Shown here one piece after another: positions 7,978 to 16,059 of a DNA stretch of 64,000 nt. The DNA lies in assembly GCF_013415885.1 (NCBI RefSeq), contig NZ_CP058910.1, positions 4,154,001-4,218,000 of the forward strand, written 5' to 3'. The DNA is from Halosimplex rubrum (GTDB taxonomy: Archaea; Halobacteriota; Halobacteria; Halobacteriales; Haloarculaceae). The notes under the pieces were generated by a model. That model was not told the DNA's origin, searched no databases, and saw only the letters and a program-made list of their open reading frames with translations. Position numbers and translations under genes: made by a program. The first letter of the stretch is position 1, and each line of letters opens with the position of its first letter.

Positions 7978-9093
7978 TCAGTCGTCCTCGGCCGCGAGCC
8001 CGATATCGGCGCCGTCGGCCTCGATACTCCCCGTGTCTGGCGTGGTCCGCTCGCCGCGGGCGGACTGGATCTTGCCGACCGCGACGGCACAGACGTAGAT
8101 CCCCACGGCGAAGAGGACGATGACCCCGCCGGCCGTGACCCCGCCGTAGTAGGCGGCGGCGATGCCCAGCAACACCGCCAGTTCCGCGAGGACGACCGAG
8201 ACCACGAGCGACTCGGAGAAGCTCCGGGACACCTGGGTCGCACCGGCGACCGGGACCACGAGCATCGCCGCGACGAGGATGACGCCCATGATCTGCATCG
8301 CGCCGACGACGACCATCGCCGTCAGCATCACCATCACGCGGTTGTACCAGTTGACGGGGATCCCCGAGACCTCGGCCGCGGTCTCGTCGAAGGTGACGTA
8401 CAGCAGCTGGTTGCGCGTGACGGCCACCGTCCCGACGATGACGGCGAACAGCACCAGGAGGATGGCCGCGCTCTGTGGCGACACCGTCGAGAGGTTCCCG
8501 AAGAGGAACTGGTCGACGCCGACGGCGAGCCCGCCCGCGTTGAGGCTGATGAGGGTCGTTCCCAGCGCGAACCCCGTCGAGAGGACGATCGCCATCGACA
8601 CGTCGTTGTAGGCGTCGGTGGTCTCGGAGATGAGTTCGATACAGAGCGCGGCGATCATCGCCACGATGACCGCGGTGAGGTACGGCGACACCCCCAGGTC
8701 GATGACGGCGTTGAGGAACAGCCCGACGGCGACGCCGGCGAACCCGGTGTGGGCCAGCGCGTCACCGATGAGCGCGAGCTGTCGGTGGACGAGGAAGGTC
8801 CCGATGAGCGGCGCCATCACGCCGACGCAGAGCCCGACGAGTATCGCCCGCTGCATGAACCGGAAGCGCGGGTTCAGCATCTCCAGGCCCGTGAGGTAGT
8901 ACGCCCAGTCCATCAGCCAGTACCACTGCTCTAAGACCCACAGGAGGACGCCGAAGACGAGGTCGCCGACGGCGCCCAGCCCGCCCTGCAGGGGGAGCGC
9001 GAGCGACGGGTCCACGACCGACGGGGTCACCAGCGACGGGTCCACGGCGGCGAGGACGGTCGCCGCGAGCGCGGCCGCCGCTCCCGCGCTCAT
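7978..9093 (-). CDS. znuB: metal ABC importer permease (ABC-3, ZnuB/MntB type)
   Basis: 371 aa with 8-9 membrane helices. The ABC-3 family core spans residues ~75-345 (PLIGTFLVHRQLALIGDALAH is the diagnostic start). The N-terminal 70 residues include an extra hydrophobic segment and a loop typical of haloarchaeal members. ATG overlaps the ATPase stop (ATGA). Third gene of a metal-uptake operon. Zn and Mn importers cannot be separated by permease sequence. Confidence 0.88.
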   Translation of the reverse strand: MSAGAAAALAATVLAAVDPSLVTPSVVDPSLALPLQGGLGAVGDLVFGVLLWVLEQWYWLMDWAYYLTGLEMLNPRFRFMQRAILVGLCVGVMAPLIGTFLVHRQLALIGDALAHTGFAGVAVGLFLNAVIDLGVSPYLTAVIVAMIAALCIELISETTDAYNDVSMAIVLSTGFALGTTLISLNAGGLAVGVDQFLFGNLSTVSPQSAAILLVLFAVIVGTVAVTRNQLLYVTFDETAAEVSGIPVNWYNRVMVMLTAMVVVGAMQIMGVILVAAMLVVPVAGATQVSRSFSESLVVSVVLAELAVLLGIAAAYYGGVTAGGVIVLFAVGIYVCAVAVGKIQSARGERTTPDTGSIEADGADIGLAAEDD

Positions 9094-9914
9094 CCGTCGA
9101 CCCCCGCCAGCGACCGCGCCCCGGGCCCGAACGCACGGGCCAGCGCGTCGCTGTCGACGAACTCGTCGGTCGGCCCGTCGAAGTACACCTCGCGGTTGAG
9201 ACAGACGACGCGGTCGGCGTGTTCGACGACCGCCCCGAGGTCGTGCTCGATGAGCAGGACGGTGATCCCCTCGGCGTTCAGCGCCGCCAGCAGGTCGTAG
9301 AAGGCGTCGACCGACTCGGCGTCGACGCCGACGGTCGGCTCGTCTAAGACGAGCAGGTCGGCCTCGCCCGCCAGCGCCCGCGCGATGAACGCGCGCTGGC
9401 GCTGTCCGCCCGACAGCTGCGTGACGCGCCGGTCGGCGAACGCCGTCATCCCGACGGTCGCCAGCGCCTCGTCGACAACGGCCCAGTCCTCGCTCGATAG
9501 CCGCCCGAACCCGACGTGGGGGAACCGACCCATCTTCACCACCTCGCGGACGGTGATGGGCATCTCCTTCGCGGCGCTGGCGTGCTGGGAGACGTAGCCG
9601 ACCCGCTCGCCGTCGTCGAAGCGGTCGGCGCGCTCGCCGAACAGGCGGGCCCGTCCCGCGTCGGGTTCGAGCAGCCCGAGCATCAGCTGCATCAGGGTCG
9701 ACTTCCCCGAACCGTTCGGGCCCACGACCGCGACGTACTCGCCCGGGTCGACGGCCAGCGACACGTCCTCGACCACCGGCGTCGCCGTGTAGCCGAAGGT
9801 GACGCCCGCGAGATCGACGACCGGCTCGCTCGCCGTGGCCTCCGCGTCCGCCGCTGTGGTCGTCCGCTCGTCCGCTCTCTCCGCGGTTCCGGAGTCGATA
9901 TTCTGCGAGTTCAT
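9090..9914 (-). CDS. znuC: metal ABC importer ATPase (ZnuC/MntA type)
   Basis: 274 aa. Walker A GPNGSGKST at 65-73, signature LSGGQ at 167-171, Walker B LVLDEP at 188-193, switch His in LLIEHD. Start at MNSQNIDSG, whose ATG overlaps the stop of the binding-protein gene by 4 bp. The first 30 residues are an acidic Ala/Thr-rich halophilic extension. The segment QHASAAKEMPITVREVVKMG is typical of the zinc/manganese (MZT) subfamily. Confidence 0.9.
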   Translation of the reverse strand: MNSQNIDSGTAERADERTTTAADAEATASEPVVDLAGVTFGYTATPVVEDVSLAVDPGEYVAVVGPNGSGKSTLMQLMLGLLEPDAGRARLFGERADRFDDGERVGYVSQHASAAKEMPITVREVVKMGRFPHVGFGRLSSEDWAVVDEALATVGMTAFADRRVTQLSGGQRQRAFIARALAGEADLLVLDEPTVGVDAESVDAFYDLLAALNAEGITVLLIEHDLGAVVEHADRVVCLNREVYFDGPTDEFVDSDALARAFGPGARSLAGVDG

Positions 9915-10990
9915 CTCGGTTCGAAGTTCCGCCACTGTTCGAGCCACTCGGCCGACGGCGCCGCGTTCTCGGGCGTCTCGTTGCCGAGGACGATGTCGAG
10001 CGTCGGCATGTTGACGTTGTACGCGATCTCCTCGTAGCCCCAGTTCCGTGCGACCCACTCCTCGTGGACGCCGGCGTACGGCGTCACGGGGAAGTACGCC
10101 TCCACGTCCGTCTCGCGGACGAGCTGCTGGGCGGGGCGCTGGGACTCGAAGACGCCGTTGGCGATATACTTGATATCGTTCTCGCGGATGACTCGCTCGG
10201 CCTCGCGGATGTCGGCGGGCTTGACGTCGCCGCTCGCCGCGAGGCTGGTCACCAGCGGTCGCATCCGCACGCCGTAGCGCACCCCGAGGTACTGGAAGGC
10301 GTTGTGCGCGGCCAGCTGGACGACGTCGCGGCCGGACCGGTCGAAGATGGCCTCGTAGTCCGCGTCGATACGGTCGAGCACGTCGGACTTGTACGTCTCG
10401 GCGTTCTCGCGGAGGGCGTCGGCGTGTTCTGGGACGATCTCCGCGAACCCGTCGGCGATGTTGTCGACGGACCGCTTCGCGCGCCGCGGATCCAGCCAGA
10501 AGTGCGGGTCCTTCCCGCGCTGGGCGCCGACGCCCTCCTCGTCGCGGTCCAGCGACGCGGCGAGGTCCACCAGTTCGATCCCCTCCCGGACGTTGATCAG
10601 CGCCGTGTCCACGCCGTCGCCCTCGATGGTCCGGATAGCTCGGTCGGCCCAGGGCTGGAACTCCTCGCCGACGTGGACGAACGCGTCCGCCTCGATGATG
10701 CGCCGGGTGATGCTGGCGTTGGGCTCCCACCCGTGGCCGTGCAACCCCGTCGGGACGAGGTTCTCCACCGTCAGCGGGGTCCCCTCGGCGATCCGTCGGC
10801 CGAAGTCGAAGAAGCTGAAAAAGGACGCCACGGCGACCGGCTCGCTCCCGCCGTCGCCGTCGCTCCCGGCCTCGACCGGCGCGCTCGGGAGCGCCGTGCA
10901 ACCGGCCACACCCGCCAGCATCGCCGCGCCGCCGGCGCGGAGCGCGTCCCGTCGCGTCACTGCCTGTTGGTCGTCTGTATCGTGTGACAT
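9911..10990 (-). CDS. znuA: metal-binding lipoprotein, ZnuA-like (cluster A-I)
   Basis: 359 aa. Twin-arginine motif TRRDAL at 12-17 and lipobox ending at Cys31, so it is a Tat lipoprotein. Candidate metal ligands: His84/His86 in GLHGHGWEPN, His163 in KDPHFWLDP, and the AAHNAFQYLG histidine. The family's His-rich loop is absent; a charged loop (DRDEEGVGAQRGKD) occupies that place, which leaves zinc or manganese open. First gene of a three-gene operon with 4-bp overlaps throughout. Promoter and a palindromic operator lie directly upstream. Confidence 0.88.
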   Translation of the reverse strand: MSHDTDDQQAVTRRDALRAGGAAMLAGVAGCTALPSAPVEAGSDGDGGSEPVAVASFFSFFDFGRRIAEGTPLTVENLVPTGLHGHGWEPNASITRRIIEADAFVHVGEEFQPWADRAIRTIEGDGVDTALINVREGIELVDLAASLDRDEEGVGAQRGKDPHFWLDPRRAKRSVDNIADGFAEIVPEHADALRENAETYKSDVLDRIDADYEAIFDRSGRDVVQLAAHNAFQYLGVRYGVRMRPLVTSLAASGDVKPADIREAERVIRENDIKYIANGVFESQRPAQQLVRETDVEAYFPVTPYAGVHEEWVARNWGYEEIAYNVNMPTLDIVLGNETPENAAPSAEWLEQWRNFEPR

Positions 10991-11011
10991 GACTTAGCAC
11001 CAAATCCAAAA

Positions 11012-11027
11012 ATTAGACTTGTCTAAT
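11012..11027. promoter_or_regulatory. palindromic operator of the metal importer
   Basis: ATTAGACTTGTCTAAT, a perfect 7-2-7 inverted repeat at 22-37 bp before the znuA-like start. With a TATA box at 11049-11056 the transcription start should fall at about 11025-11030, inside the repeat. Size and TTAG/CTAA ends resemble sites of DtxR/MntR/SirR-type metalloregulators; the actual regulator is not in this window. Confidence 0.7.
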
Positions 11028-11048
11028 CCATAGTTCGTGAAAGGCACG

Positions 11049-11056
11049 TTTATATA
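11049..11056 (-). promoter_or_regulatory. TATA box of the metal importer operon
   Basis: TATATAAA on the minus strand, preceded by a purine-rich BRE-like CCGAAA. It is about 25 bp upstream of the operator palindrome, giving a consensus archaeal core promoter. The short A/T-rich block stands out in G+C-rich surroundings. Confidence 0.75.
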
Positions 11057-11202
11057 TTTCGGTCAGGGAAACAACTGCTGACGGGGCGCTGGGACGGCGA
11101 CGGACACCGGCTCGTTCCCGCGGATCGCCGAACCGACGCCTCGGTCGGTACCGCCGTTCGGAGAACGTCGCGGGGGCGGCCGGTGCGGGAACCGTCGGTC
11201 CG

Positions 11203-11290
11203 CTACAGCCGGTCGAGGACGGCTTCGGCGTCGTAGTTGAGGGGTAGCTCCCGCGAGCGGCCCCGCCCCTCCACGTCGGCGTAGCTGGCG
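11203..11290 (-). pseudogene. remnant of an orc1/cdc6 3' end
   Basis: Translates as ASYADVEGRGRSREL, PLNYDAEAVLDRL, stop. The intact orc1/cdc6 at 12680 ends ASYADVEGRGRSREL, TLNYDADAVLERL, stop, so about 29 codons match with four changes at protein level. Upstream of this stretch the homology stops and the reading frame is unrelated. It is a truncated copy of the winged-helix C-terminus, left by duplication or by loss of an older second orc1 gene. It sits between the metal operon promoter and hicA. Confidence 0.8.
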
Positions 11291-11335
11291 GCCGTCGACG
11301 TGCCCGTCGTGTCGTGCCACTGGTGGCACTGTAAC

Positions 11336-11581
11336 CTACGCGTGGTCGTCGATCCAGCGGCACCACGCCTCGAACGCTTCGGCGCCGCACTGGTCGGCGA
11401 TCGAGTGTAGTGTTCCGATCCGAACTTCCGTGTGCATCGGAACGTCTACGTTTCTGACCTCTCCGGTGTCGGCGTTCTCGTACCGGAGTCGAACGTGACT
11501 CCCGGATCGGGAGACAGGTTCGTACCCGAAGTCGGTCAGGACAGCGATGATCTCCCGTCCCGAGAACGTCGTCCGCACCAT
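11336..11581 (-). CDS. hicA: HicA-family mRNA interferase toxin
   Basis: 81 aa. dsRBD-like HicA fold with the catalytic His in SRSGSHVRLRY (about residue 28), then a strand pair (VRNVDVPMHTEVRIGTLHSI). Here VPMHTEVRIGTL replaces the usual VPxHxxxxxGTL. HicA cleaves mRNA until neutralised by HicB. It lies 6 bp after the hicB-like gene on the same strand, so the order here is antitoxin then toxin. Slightly longer at the C-terminus than the 60-70 aa norm. Confidence 0.85.
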   Translation of the reverse strand: MVRTTFSGREIIAVLTDFGYEPVSRSGSHVRLRYENADTGEVRNVDVPMHTEVRIGTLHSIADQCGAEAFEAWCRWIDDHA

Positions 11582-11587
11582 CAGCAG

Positions 11588-11866
11588 TCAACGAAGAAAC
11601 TCGGGGAGCGGTCCGTCGGCGTCGCGCTCGTCCGGATCGACATCGAGTTCGTCTCGAAGGAACTCGTCGGGGTTTTCGATGGACTCGCCGCCGCCCTCGT
11701 GGAGTTCGAGTACCTCCGCGAGCTGTGCGAGCGCCTCCGCGCGGCTGTCGCCACCGCGTGCGAGCCCCGTCTCTAGGTCCCGTGCGGTGACTGTCCCGTC
11801 GTCCTCCCGGACGAACTCGACGCCGTCGGGACCGTCGCCGTCGGGGTCGTCGGTCGCGCTTGCCAT
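11588..11866 (-). CDS. hicB: HicB-family antitoxin
   Basis: 92 aa. Core VEFVREDDGTVTARDLETGLARGGDSRAEALAQLAEVLELHE matches the HicB partial RNase H fold, in which the pattern is D-x-GLA-x-GDSxxEAL. No C-terminal DNA-binding domain is visible, only an acidic tail. A TATA-like TTTATC lies about 25-30 bp upstream of the start on the minus strand (about 11890), so the pair has its own promoter. Confidence 0.85.
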   Translation of the reverse strand: MASATDDPDGDGPDGVEFVREDDGTVTARDLETGLARGGDSRAEALAQLAEVLELHEGGGESIENPDEFLRDELDVDPDERDADGPLPEFLR

Positions 11867-11917
11867 ACGCAGACGTTGCTCGGTTTCGGCGATAAACCTT
11901 CGCCCGTCAGCACCGGA

Positions 11918-12613
11918 CTATTTCAATTCGACCAGCAGGCTCCGTGCGACCCGTTCGAACCCGAGTCCCCCGGCCAGCGCCACAGAGGCCGTCCACCGTT
12001 CGACCGTCCGATACTCCACGAGATGCCCGCGGTCGAGCGCGTGGGCGGTCGCCGCAGAGACCGCCGCCTTGGCGTGCCCCTCGCCGCGGTGTGCCGGGTG
12101 CGAAGCGACCGCGAGTTTCGCCACACCGTCGACGACGCCGTACTGGACCGCCGCGACCGGTCGGTCGGCTCGAAGCACTGCGAACGTCGGTACGTCGGCA
12201 TCGACAGCGAGTCCCGAACGCACCCACTCCTCGACCGGACAGGGGTCGCGGAGCCAGTCGAGTCGACGGGGCTCGATCCGCCGGACCCCGCGTTCGACGG
12301 GATCGAAGGTGGTTTCGTCGCAGTACTCGACGAACTGGGGACCGAGCACGTCGTCGACTGCCGCCACGGGTTCGACCAGCGCCCGTGCCCCTTTGCGGTC
12401 GATATCGAACGGGACGTGGTCGGCGTGCTCCCGGAGCGCCTCGAGAAATGCGGGCGGTGCGCCGACGGCCCCGCCGCTCTCCCAACAGAGAATTTCGACG
12501 CCGTTCTGGCCCCATTCCGTCACCGTCGTCGCCGAGTCGAAGACCGACTCGGGGCGGCAACCGATGATGTCGGCCCAGTGGCGCCTGGCAGTTCCACGGG
12601 CATCGGAGTGCAT
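11918..12613 (-). CDS. GNAT-family N-acetyltransferase
   Basis: 231 aa. The acetyl-CoA loop motif is SHPAHRGEGHAKAAV (about residues 170-184), followed by a strand with GLGFERVARS typical of the GNAT C-terminus. The N-terminal 110 residues form a separate region of unknown type, as in GNATs whose N-terminal half is a degenerate second domain. Substrate unknown. It ends 52 bp before hicB on the same strand. Confidence 0.75.
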   Translation of the reverse strand: MHSDARGTARRHWADIIGCRPESVFDSATTVTEWGQNGVEILCWESGGAVGAPPAFLEALREHADHVPFDIDRKGARALVEPVAAVDDVLGPQFVEYCDETTFDPVERGVRRIEPRRLDWLRDPCPVEEWVRSGLAVDADVPTFAVLRADRPVAAVQYGVVDGVAKLAVASHPAHRGEGHAKAAVSAATAHALDRGHLVEYRTVERWTASVALAGGLGFERVARSLLVELK

Positions 12614-12679
12614 ATCGAACCGAGCGCTCGCGCGTGAAAAAAGCGTTTGCAGGCCCTGTGAACGAGTGTCGGACGTCCC

Positions 12680-13807
12680 TCAGAGCCGCTCCAGCACCGC
12701 GTCGGCGTCGTAGTTCAGCGTCAGTTCCCGCGAGCGGCCCCGTCCCTCCACGTCGGCGTAGCTGGCGGTGATGATCCCCAGCTGGTCGAGCTTGTTCGTC
12801 ACCTCGGAGTAGCGGGTGTAGCCCAGCCCGGTCTCGTCGTTGAACACGTCGTAGATGTCGCCGGCGCGCTTGCCGTCGTGCTCGGCGATCACCTCCAGCA
12901 GGGCGCTCTCGGCCTCCGAGAGTTCCTGCAGGCGCCGCGAGAGGTGGACGTACTTGGACTTGTCGTAGGCCTTCTCGACGTCCTGCATCTCGATGGCCTT
13001 GCTCGCGCGCATCTCGGCGTTGAGCCCCGCACGGCGCATCAGGTCGATGCCGACGCGCAGGTCCCCGCCCTGTTCCTCGGTACACTCGGCGACCCGGTCG
13101 AGGACCGGCGCGTCCATCACGCCCTCGTGGAACCCCCGGTCGACCCGCTCTTCGAGGATGTCGACGATCTCCGTCTGGTCGTACTTCGGGAAGTACACGT
13201 CCTCCGGACGGAAGACGCTCTGGACGCGCGTGTCCAGCGCGTCGATCACGTCGAGATCCAGGTCCGAGGAGATGCAGACGACGCCGATCTTCGCGCCGCC
13301 CTGCTCCTCGTGCGCGCGCAGGAGCGAGTAGAGGGTGTCGGAGGCCTCGTCCTCGTAGAAGAGGTAGTTCACGTCGTCGAGCGCGACCGCCAGCACGCGG
13401 TCGTCGTCGACCAGCTGGTCGGTGATCTGGGAGAACAGCTTCTTGAACGAGATGCCCGAGGAGGGCGGCTCGTAGTCGAACACCCCTTCGAAGAGCCGCG
13501 AGAACACCGAGTACCGGGTGGAGTTGACCTGGCAGTTGACCCGCACCGTCTTCACGTCGGTCTGGGCGCGCAGTTCGCCGAACAGCTTCTGGACCGCCGT
13601 GGTCTTGCCCGTCCCCGGCGGCCCGCGCGCGACGACGTTGAGCGGTCGCGAGCCCCGGACGGCAGGGCGGAGCGCGTACTTCAGCGTCTCCATCTGCGTG
13701 TCGCGGTGGAGAAACGTCTCCGGCAGGTAGTCGATCTCGAAGACGTGTTCGTCGCGGAACACCGACTCGTCCCACGACAGCATCCCCTCCTCGGGGTCCT
13801 CCGTCAT
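12680..13807 (-). CDS. orc1: Orc1/Cdc6 replication initiator, AAA+ type
   Basis: 375 aa. Walker A GPPGTGKTT at 62-70, Walker B LDDVNYLF with Asp144/Asp145, sensor region GVVCISSDLDLDVIDALDTRVQS, sensor 2 GGDLRVGIDLMRRAG, and a C-terminal winged helix (residues ~290-375). Walker B ends DDVN instead of the common DEID. Archaeal Orc1/Cdc6 proteins bind origin repeats and load MCM. Start set at MTEDPEEG; a TATA-like GGTTAAG lies about 30 bp upstream. I see no origin recognition repeats around it, so this may be one of the several non-origin orc paralogues haloarchaea carry. Confidence 0.92.
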   Translation of the reverse strand: MTEDPEEGMLSWDESVFRDEHVFEIDYLPETFLHRDTQMETLKYALRPAVRGSRPLNVVARGPPGTGKTTAVQKLFGELRAQTDVKTVRVNCQVNSTRYSVFSRLFEGVFDYEPPSSGISFKKLFSQITDQLVDDDRVLAVALDDVNYLFYEDEASDTLYSLLRAHEEQGGAKIGVVCISSDLDLDVIDALDTRVQSVFRPEDVYFPKYDQTEIVDILEERVDRGFHEGVMDAPVLDRVAECTEEQGGDLRVGIDLMRRAGLNAEMRASKAIEMQDVEKAYDKSKYVHLSRRLQELSEAESALLEVIAEHDGKRAGDIYDVFNDETGLGYTRYSEVTNKLDQLGIITASYADVEGRGRSRELTLNYDADAVLERL

Positions 13808-14033
13808 TACTTTCACCACGCTCCCCGCGCCACTTAACCGTTTGCCAGTCGGGGCGAAAGTGGAACGCAACCGCCAGCAGACGGTATGTTTTCCCGACCG
13901 TCGGGCCGAAAACTGGTCGGCGTCCCGCGGAACCGCCCTGGGCTCGACGGAAGTGAAGCGGGCGTCGGGCGGTTCGACGAGTGGTGTCGCGCGGCGATGG
14001 ATCGAAGCCGAGCCGGCGGGACGCTCCCCCAGT

Positions 14034-14317
14034 ATGGAGCCGACCGAGGCGACGCTCTGCCATCCCGTCGTCGACGACTCGATGCACGTCCACGTCTTCG
14101 CCGCGACGGCGTCGAGAGCGAGCCCGAGACGACCGAGGAGGCCGTCCCGGAGTGGTACCCCACGGAGGCGGTACCCTACGACGAGATGTGGATCGACGAC
14201 CGGGTGTGGCTCCCGCATCTCGTCGCCGGCGAAACCTTCCGCGGGACGTTCGTACTGAGCGACGACGGCGAGTCACTGGTGCGCTACGAGATGGACATCG
14301 GCGTCGCCGTGGAGTGA
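14034..14317 (+). pseudogene. gutted Nudix (8-oxo-dGTPase-type) gene
   Basis: Begins MEPTEATLCHPVVDD, the usual start of haloarchaeal MutT-like Nudix proteins, then jumps straight to SMHVHVFAA from the second half. The Nudix box (GX5EX7REUXEEXGU) and surrounding ~60-70 residues are missing. Near 14105 the frame shifts, and the other frame continues VESEPETTEEAVPEWYPTE, VPYDEMWIDDRVWLPHL and ends YEMDIGVAVE at 14317. An internal deletion plus a frameshift means no active enzyme can be made. Confidence 0.75.
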
Positions 14318-14344
14318 GTCGGCGGTCAGTGCAGAGTGTTGTGG

Positions 14345-14648
14345 TTGCAGTGCGGTCGGCGCGTGCTGTCGAGCGTGCCCGCCTTTTGGCGGGCCGCTCG
14401 AAATAGCCGCGCGAGGGATGAGAGAGCCGAAGGCGAGCGAATCGGCTGGGGAGGCTCGTGGCTGCCTGCGGTGCTGTGCGGGGCAGTTACCGTTGCGGTG
14501 CCGTGCGGTCCCTGGTGGACTGAACGGGCGAGGCGTGCTCGCGCCGGTAGTCGCCTGAGCGGCCACTATCCGCGCGGGCGGTGCCGAGAGCGCGGATATC
14601 CCGCTCAGCGACCGCGAGCGCGTCGAGGACGTTCATCGCGTGCTGTCA
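14345..14648 (+). repeat. dispersed structured repeat, copy A
   Basis: About 304 bp matching copy B (45580-45896) in inverted orientation. It contains a long hairpin at 14369-14401: TCGAGCG, a bulged T, GCCCGCC, TTTT loop, GGCGGGC, CGCTCGA. Downstream blocks shared with copy B include GGATGAG, CGAATCGG, GGGGAGGCTCGTGGC, TCGCCTGAGCGG, CACTATCCGCGC and GCGGATATCCCGC. Open frames across it are not conserved between copies, because indels break them. It looks like a multicopy noncoding element or RNA gene, not a protein gene. Confidence 0.75.
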
Positions 14649-14785
14649 TCTGCAGTCACGATCGTCCCCGTTTCTTCCACGAATGAGCAACTCGAAACCA
14701 CTGCTCAACTCGCAACCCGAACAGACCATCGTCGCGATGCTCCCGGCAGGGCTTTTGCGTCGTCGCCACGTAGCGCCGGCCAGTC

Positions 14786-15358
14786 ATGCAACTCGACGCC
14801 GACAGCGCGGCGGTCGTCGTGGTGGACATGCAGAACGGGTTCTGCCACCCCGACGGCAGCCTCCACGCACCGGGGAGCGAAGACGCGATCGAACCCGTCG
14901 GCGAGGCGGTGTCGACGGCCCGCGAGGCGGGCGCCGAGGTCGTCTGGACCCGCGACGTACACCCGCCCGAGCAGTTCGAGGACGCCCACTACTACGACGA
15001 GTTCGACCGCTGGGGCGAACACGTCCTCGAAGGCTCCTGGGAGGCGGAGATCGTCGACGGGCTCGACCCCCGTAAGGAGGACCTGGAGGTCGTGAAACAC
15101 ACCTACGACGCCTTCTACGAGACCCAGCTGGAGGGGTGGCTCGACGCCCACGACATCGACGACCTGGTGATCTGCGGGACGCTGGCGAACGTCTGCGTGC
15201 TCCACACCGCCTCCAGCGCGGGCCTGCGAGACTACCGGCCGGTGCTGGTCGAGGACGCCGTCGGCCACATCGAGGAAGGTCACCGCGAGTACGCCCTGGA
15301 ACACGCCGATTTCCTGTTCGGCGAGGTCGCGCCGCTGGCCGACATCGAGTTCGCCTGA
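14786..15358 (+). CDS. isochorismatase-fold cysteine hydrolase, nicotinamidase-like
   Basis: 190 aa, the normal size for the family. Catalytic triad Asp14 (VVDMQNGF), Lys104 (VVKHTYDAF) and Cys137 (LANVCVLHT), with the cis-peptide region before the cysteine. Metal ligands of true nicotinamidases (D-x-H) may be DVHPPEQF at 57-64. It hydrolyses nicotinamide or a related amide to feed NAD salvage; a nicotinate phosphoribosyltransferase gene is present elsewhere in the window. It is immediately followed (TGA-ATG) by a GNAT gene. Confidence 0.85.
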   Translation: MQLDADSAAVVVVDMQNGFCHPDGSLHAPGSEDAIEPVGEAVSTAREAGAEVVWTRDVHPPEQFEDAHYYDEFDRWGEHVLEGSWEAEIVDGLDPRKEDLEVVKHTYDAFYETQLEGWLDAHDIDDLVICGTLANVCVLHTASSAGLRDYRPVLVEDAVGHIEEGHREYALEHADFLFGEVAPLADIEFA

Positions 15359-15865
15359 ATGGATCCCGACACCGATCCCGGTCGGCTCCGCAGATACGAA
15401 CCGCGGGACCGAGATGCCGTCTGGAGTCTGCACCGGACCGCGCTACGCGACGCCGGCTCGAACCCCGAAGACGTGCCCGACAACGACGACATCCGCGCTA
15501 TCGAGGCGAACTACCTCGACACAGGCGGGGAGTTCCTCGTGGTCGAAGTCGGCGGCCAGGACGGGGACGGCGAGGTCGTCGCGATGGGCGGGCTCGCCGT
15601 CGAGGGCGAGGAGATCCCCGACGGAGCGGGCGAACTACTGCGGATCGCGGTCCACATCGACCACCAGCGCGAGGGCTACGGCGGCCGGGTCGTCGCCGGG
15701 CTGGAGGACGCGGCCCGCGAGCGCGGGCTCGACCGGGTGTTCCTCTGGACCGCCCAGCGCCAGCGGTCGGCCGTCCGCTTCTACCGCTCGCGAGGCTACG
15801 AGGGCACCGACCACCGGACCGAGGGCGAGTACGAACTGCTGCGCTTCGAGAAGGCGCTGGGCTAG
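15359..15865 (+). CDS. GNAT-family N-acetyltransferase
   Basis: 168 aa. Acetyl-CoA motif QREGYGGRVV at 103-112, then WTAQRQRSAVRFYRSRGYEGTD, the standard GNAT motif B with catalytic-type Tyr. Its ATG directly abuts the stop of the nicotinamidase-like gene, so they form a two-gene operon. The substrate is unknown. Confidence 0.85.
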   Translation: MDPDTDPGRLRRYEPRDRDAVWSLHRTALRDAGSNPEDVPDNDDIRAIEANYLDTGGEFLVVEVGGQDGDGEVVAMGGLAVEGEEIPDGAGELLRIAVHIDHQREGYGGRVVAGLEDAARERGLDRVFLWTAQRQRSAVRFYRSRGYEGTDHRTEGEYELLRFEKALG

Positions 15866-16059
15866 CGGGACGCTCGGACGGACGGATCCGCCGGTCAGCG
15901 TCGTCTGACCGCGAGCGCCGCCGCGAGTGCGAGCGACGACCGTCGCGGTCTCGCGATCGGGCATTGCGAGCGATCGGCGCGGACGCAGGATATCTCTTCT
16001 AGTCAGAACAAACTGTTTTCGATAGGGCGAGCGTCCGGGTCGGGGGAACCGCGCCTCGA

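Noticed and set aside
11013-11591. 192-codon minus-strand frame
   Set aside because: It overlaps hicA in another frame and runs through the promoter of the metal operon.
13808-14033. Replication origin beside orc1/cdc6
   Set aside because: I looked for paired origin recognition repeats with G-strings and an A/T-rich unwinding region and saw none here or on the other side of the gene.
11203-14317. Integrated plasmid or phage carrying HicAB and orc1
   Set aside because: No integrase, transposase, plasmid partition gene or tRNA attachment site is present; only remnants and a toxin-antitoxin pair support past mobility.
14336-14686. Open frame through repeat copy A, with a partial match in copy B (45567-45866)
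   Set aside because: The frames are similar in places only because the DNA repeats; indels between copies break them, while the hairpin pairing is conserved.
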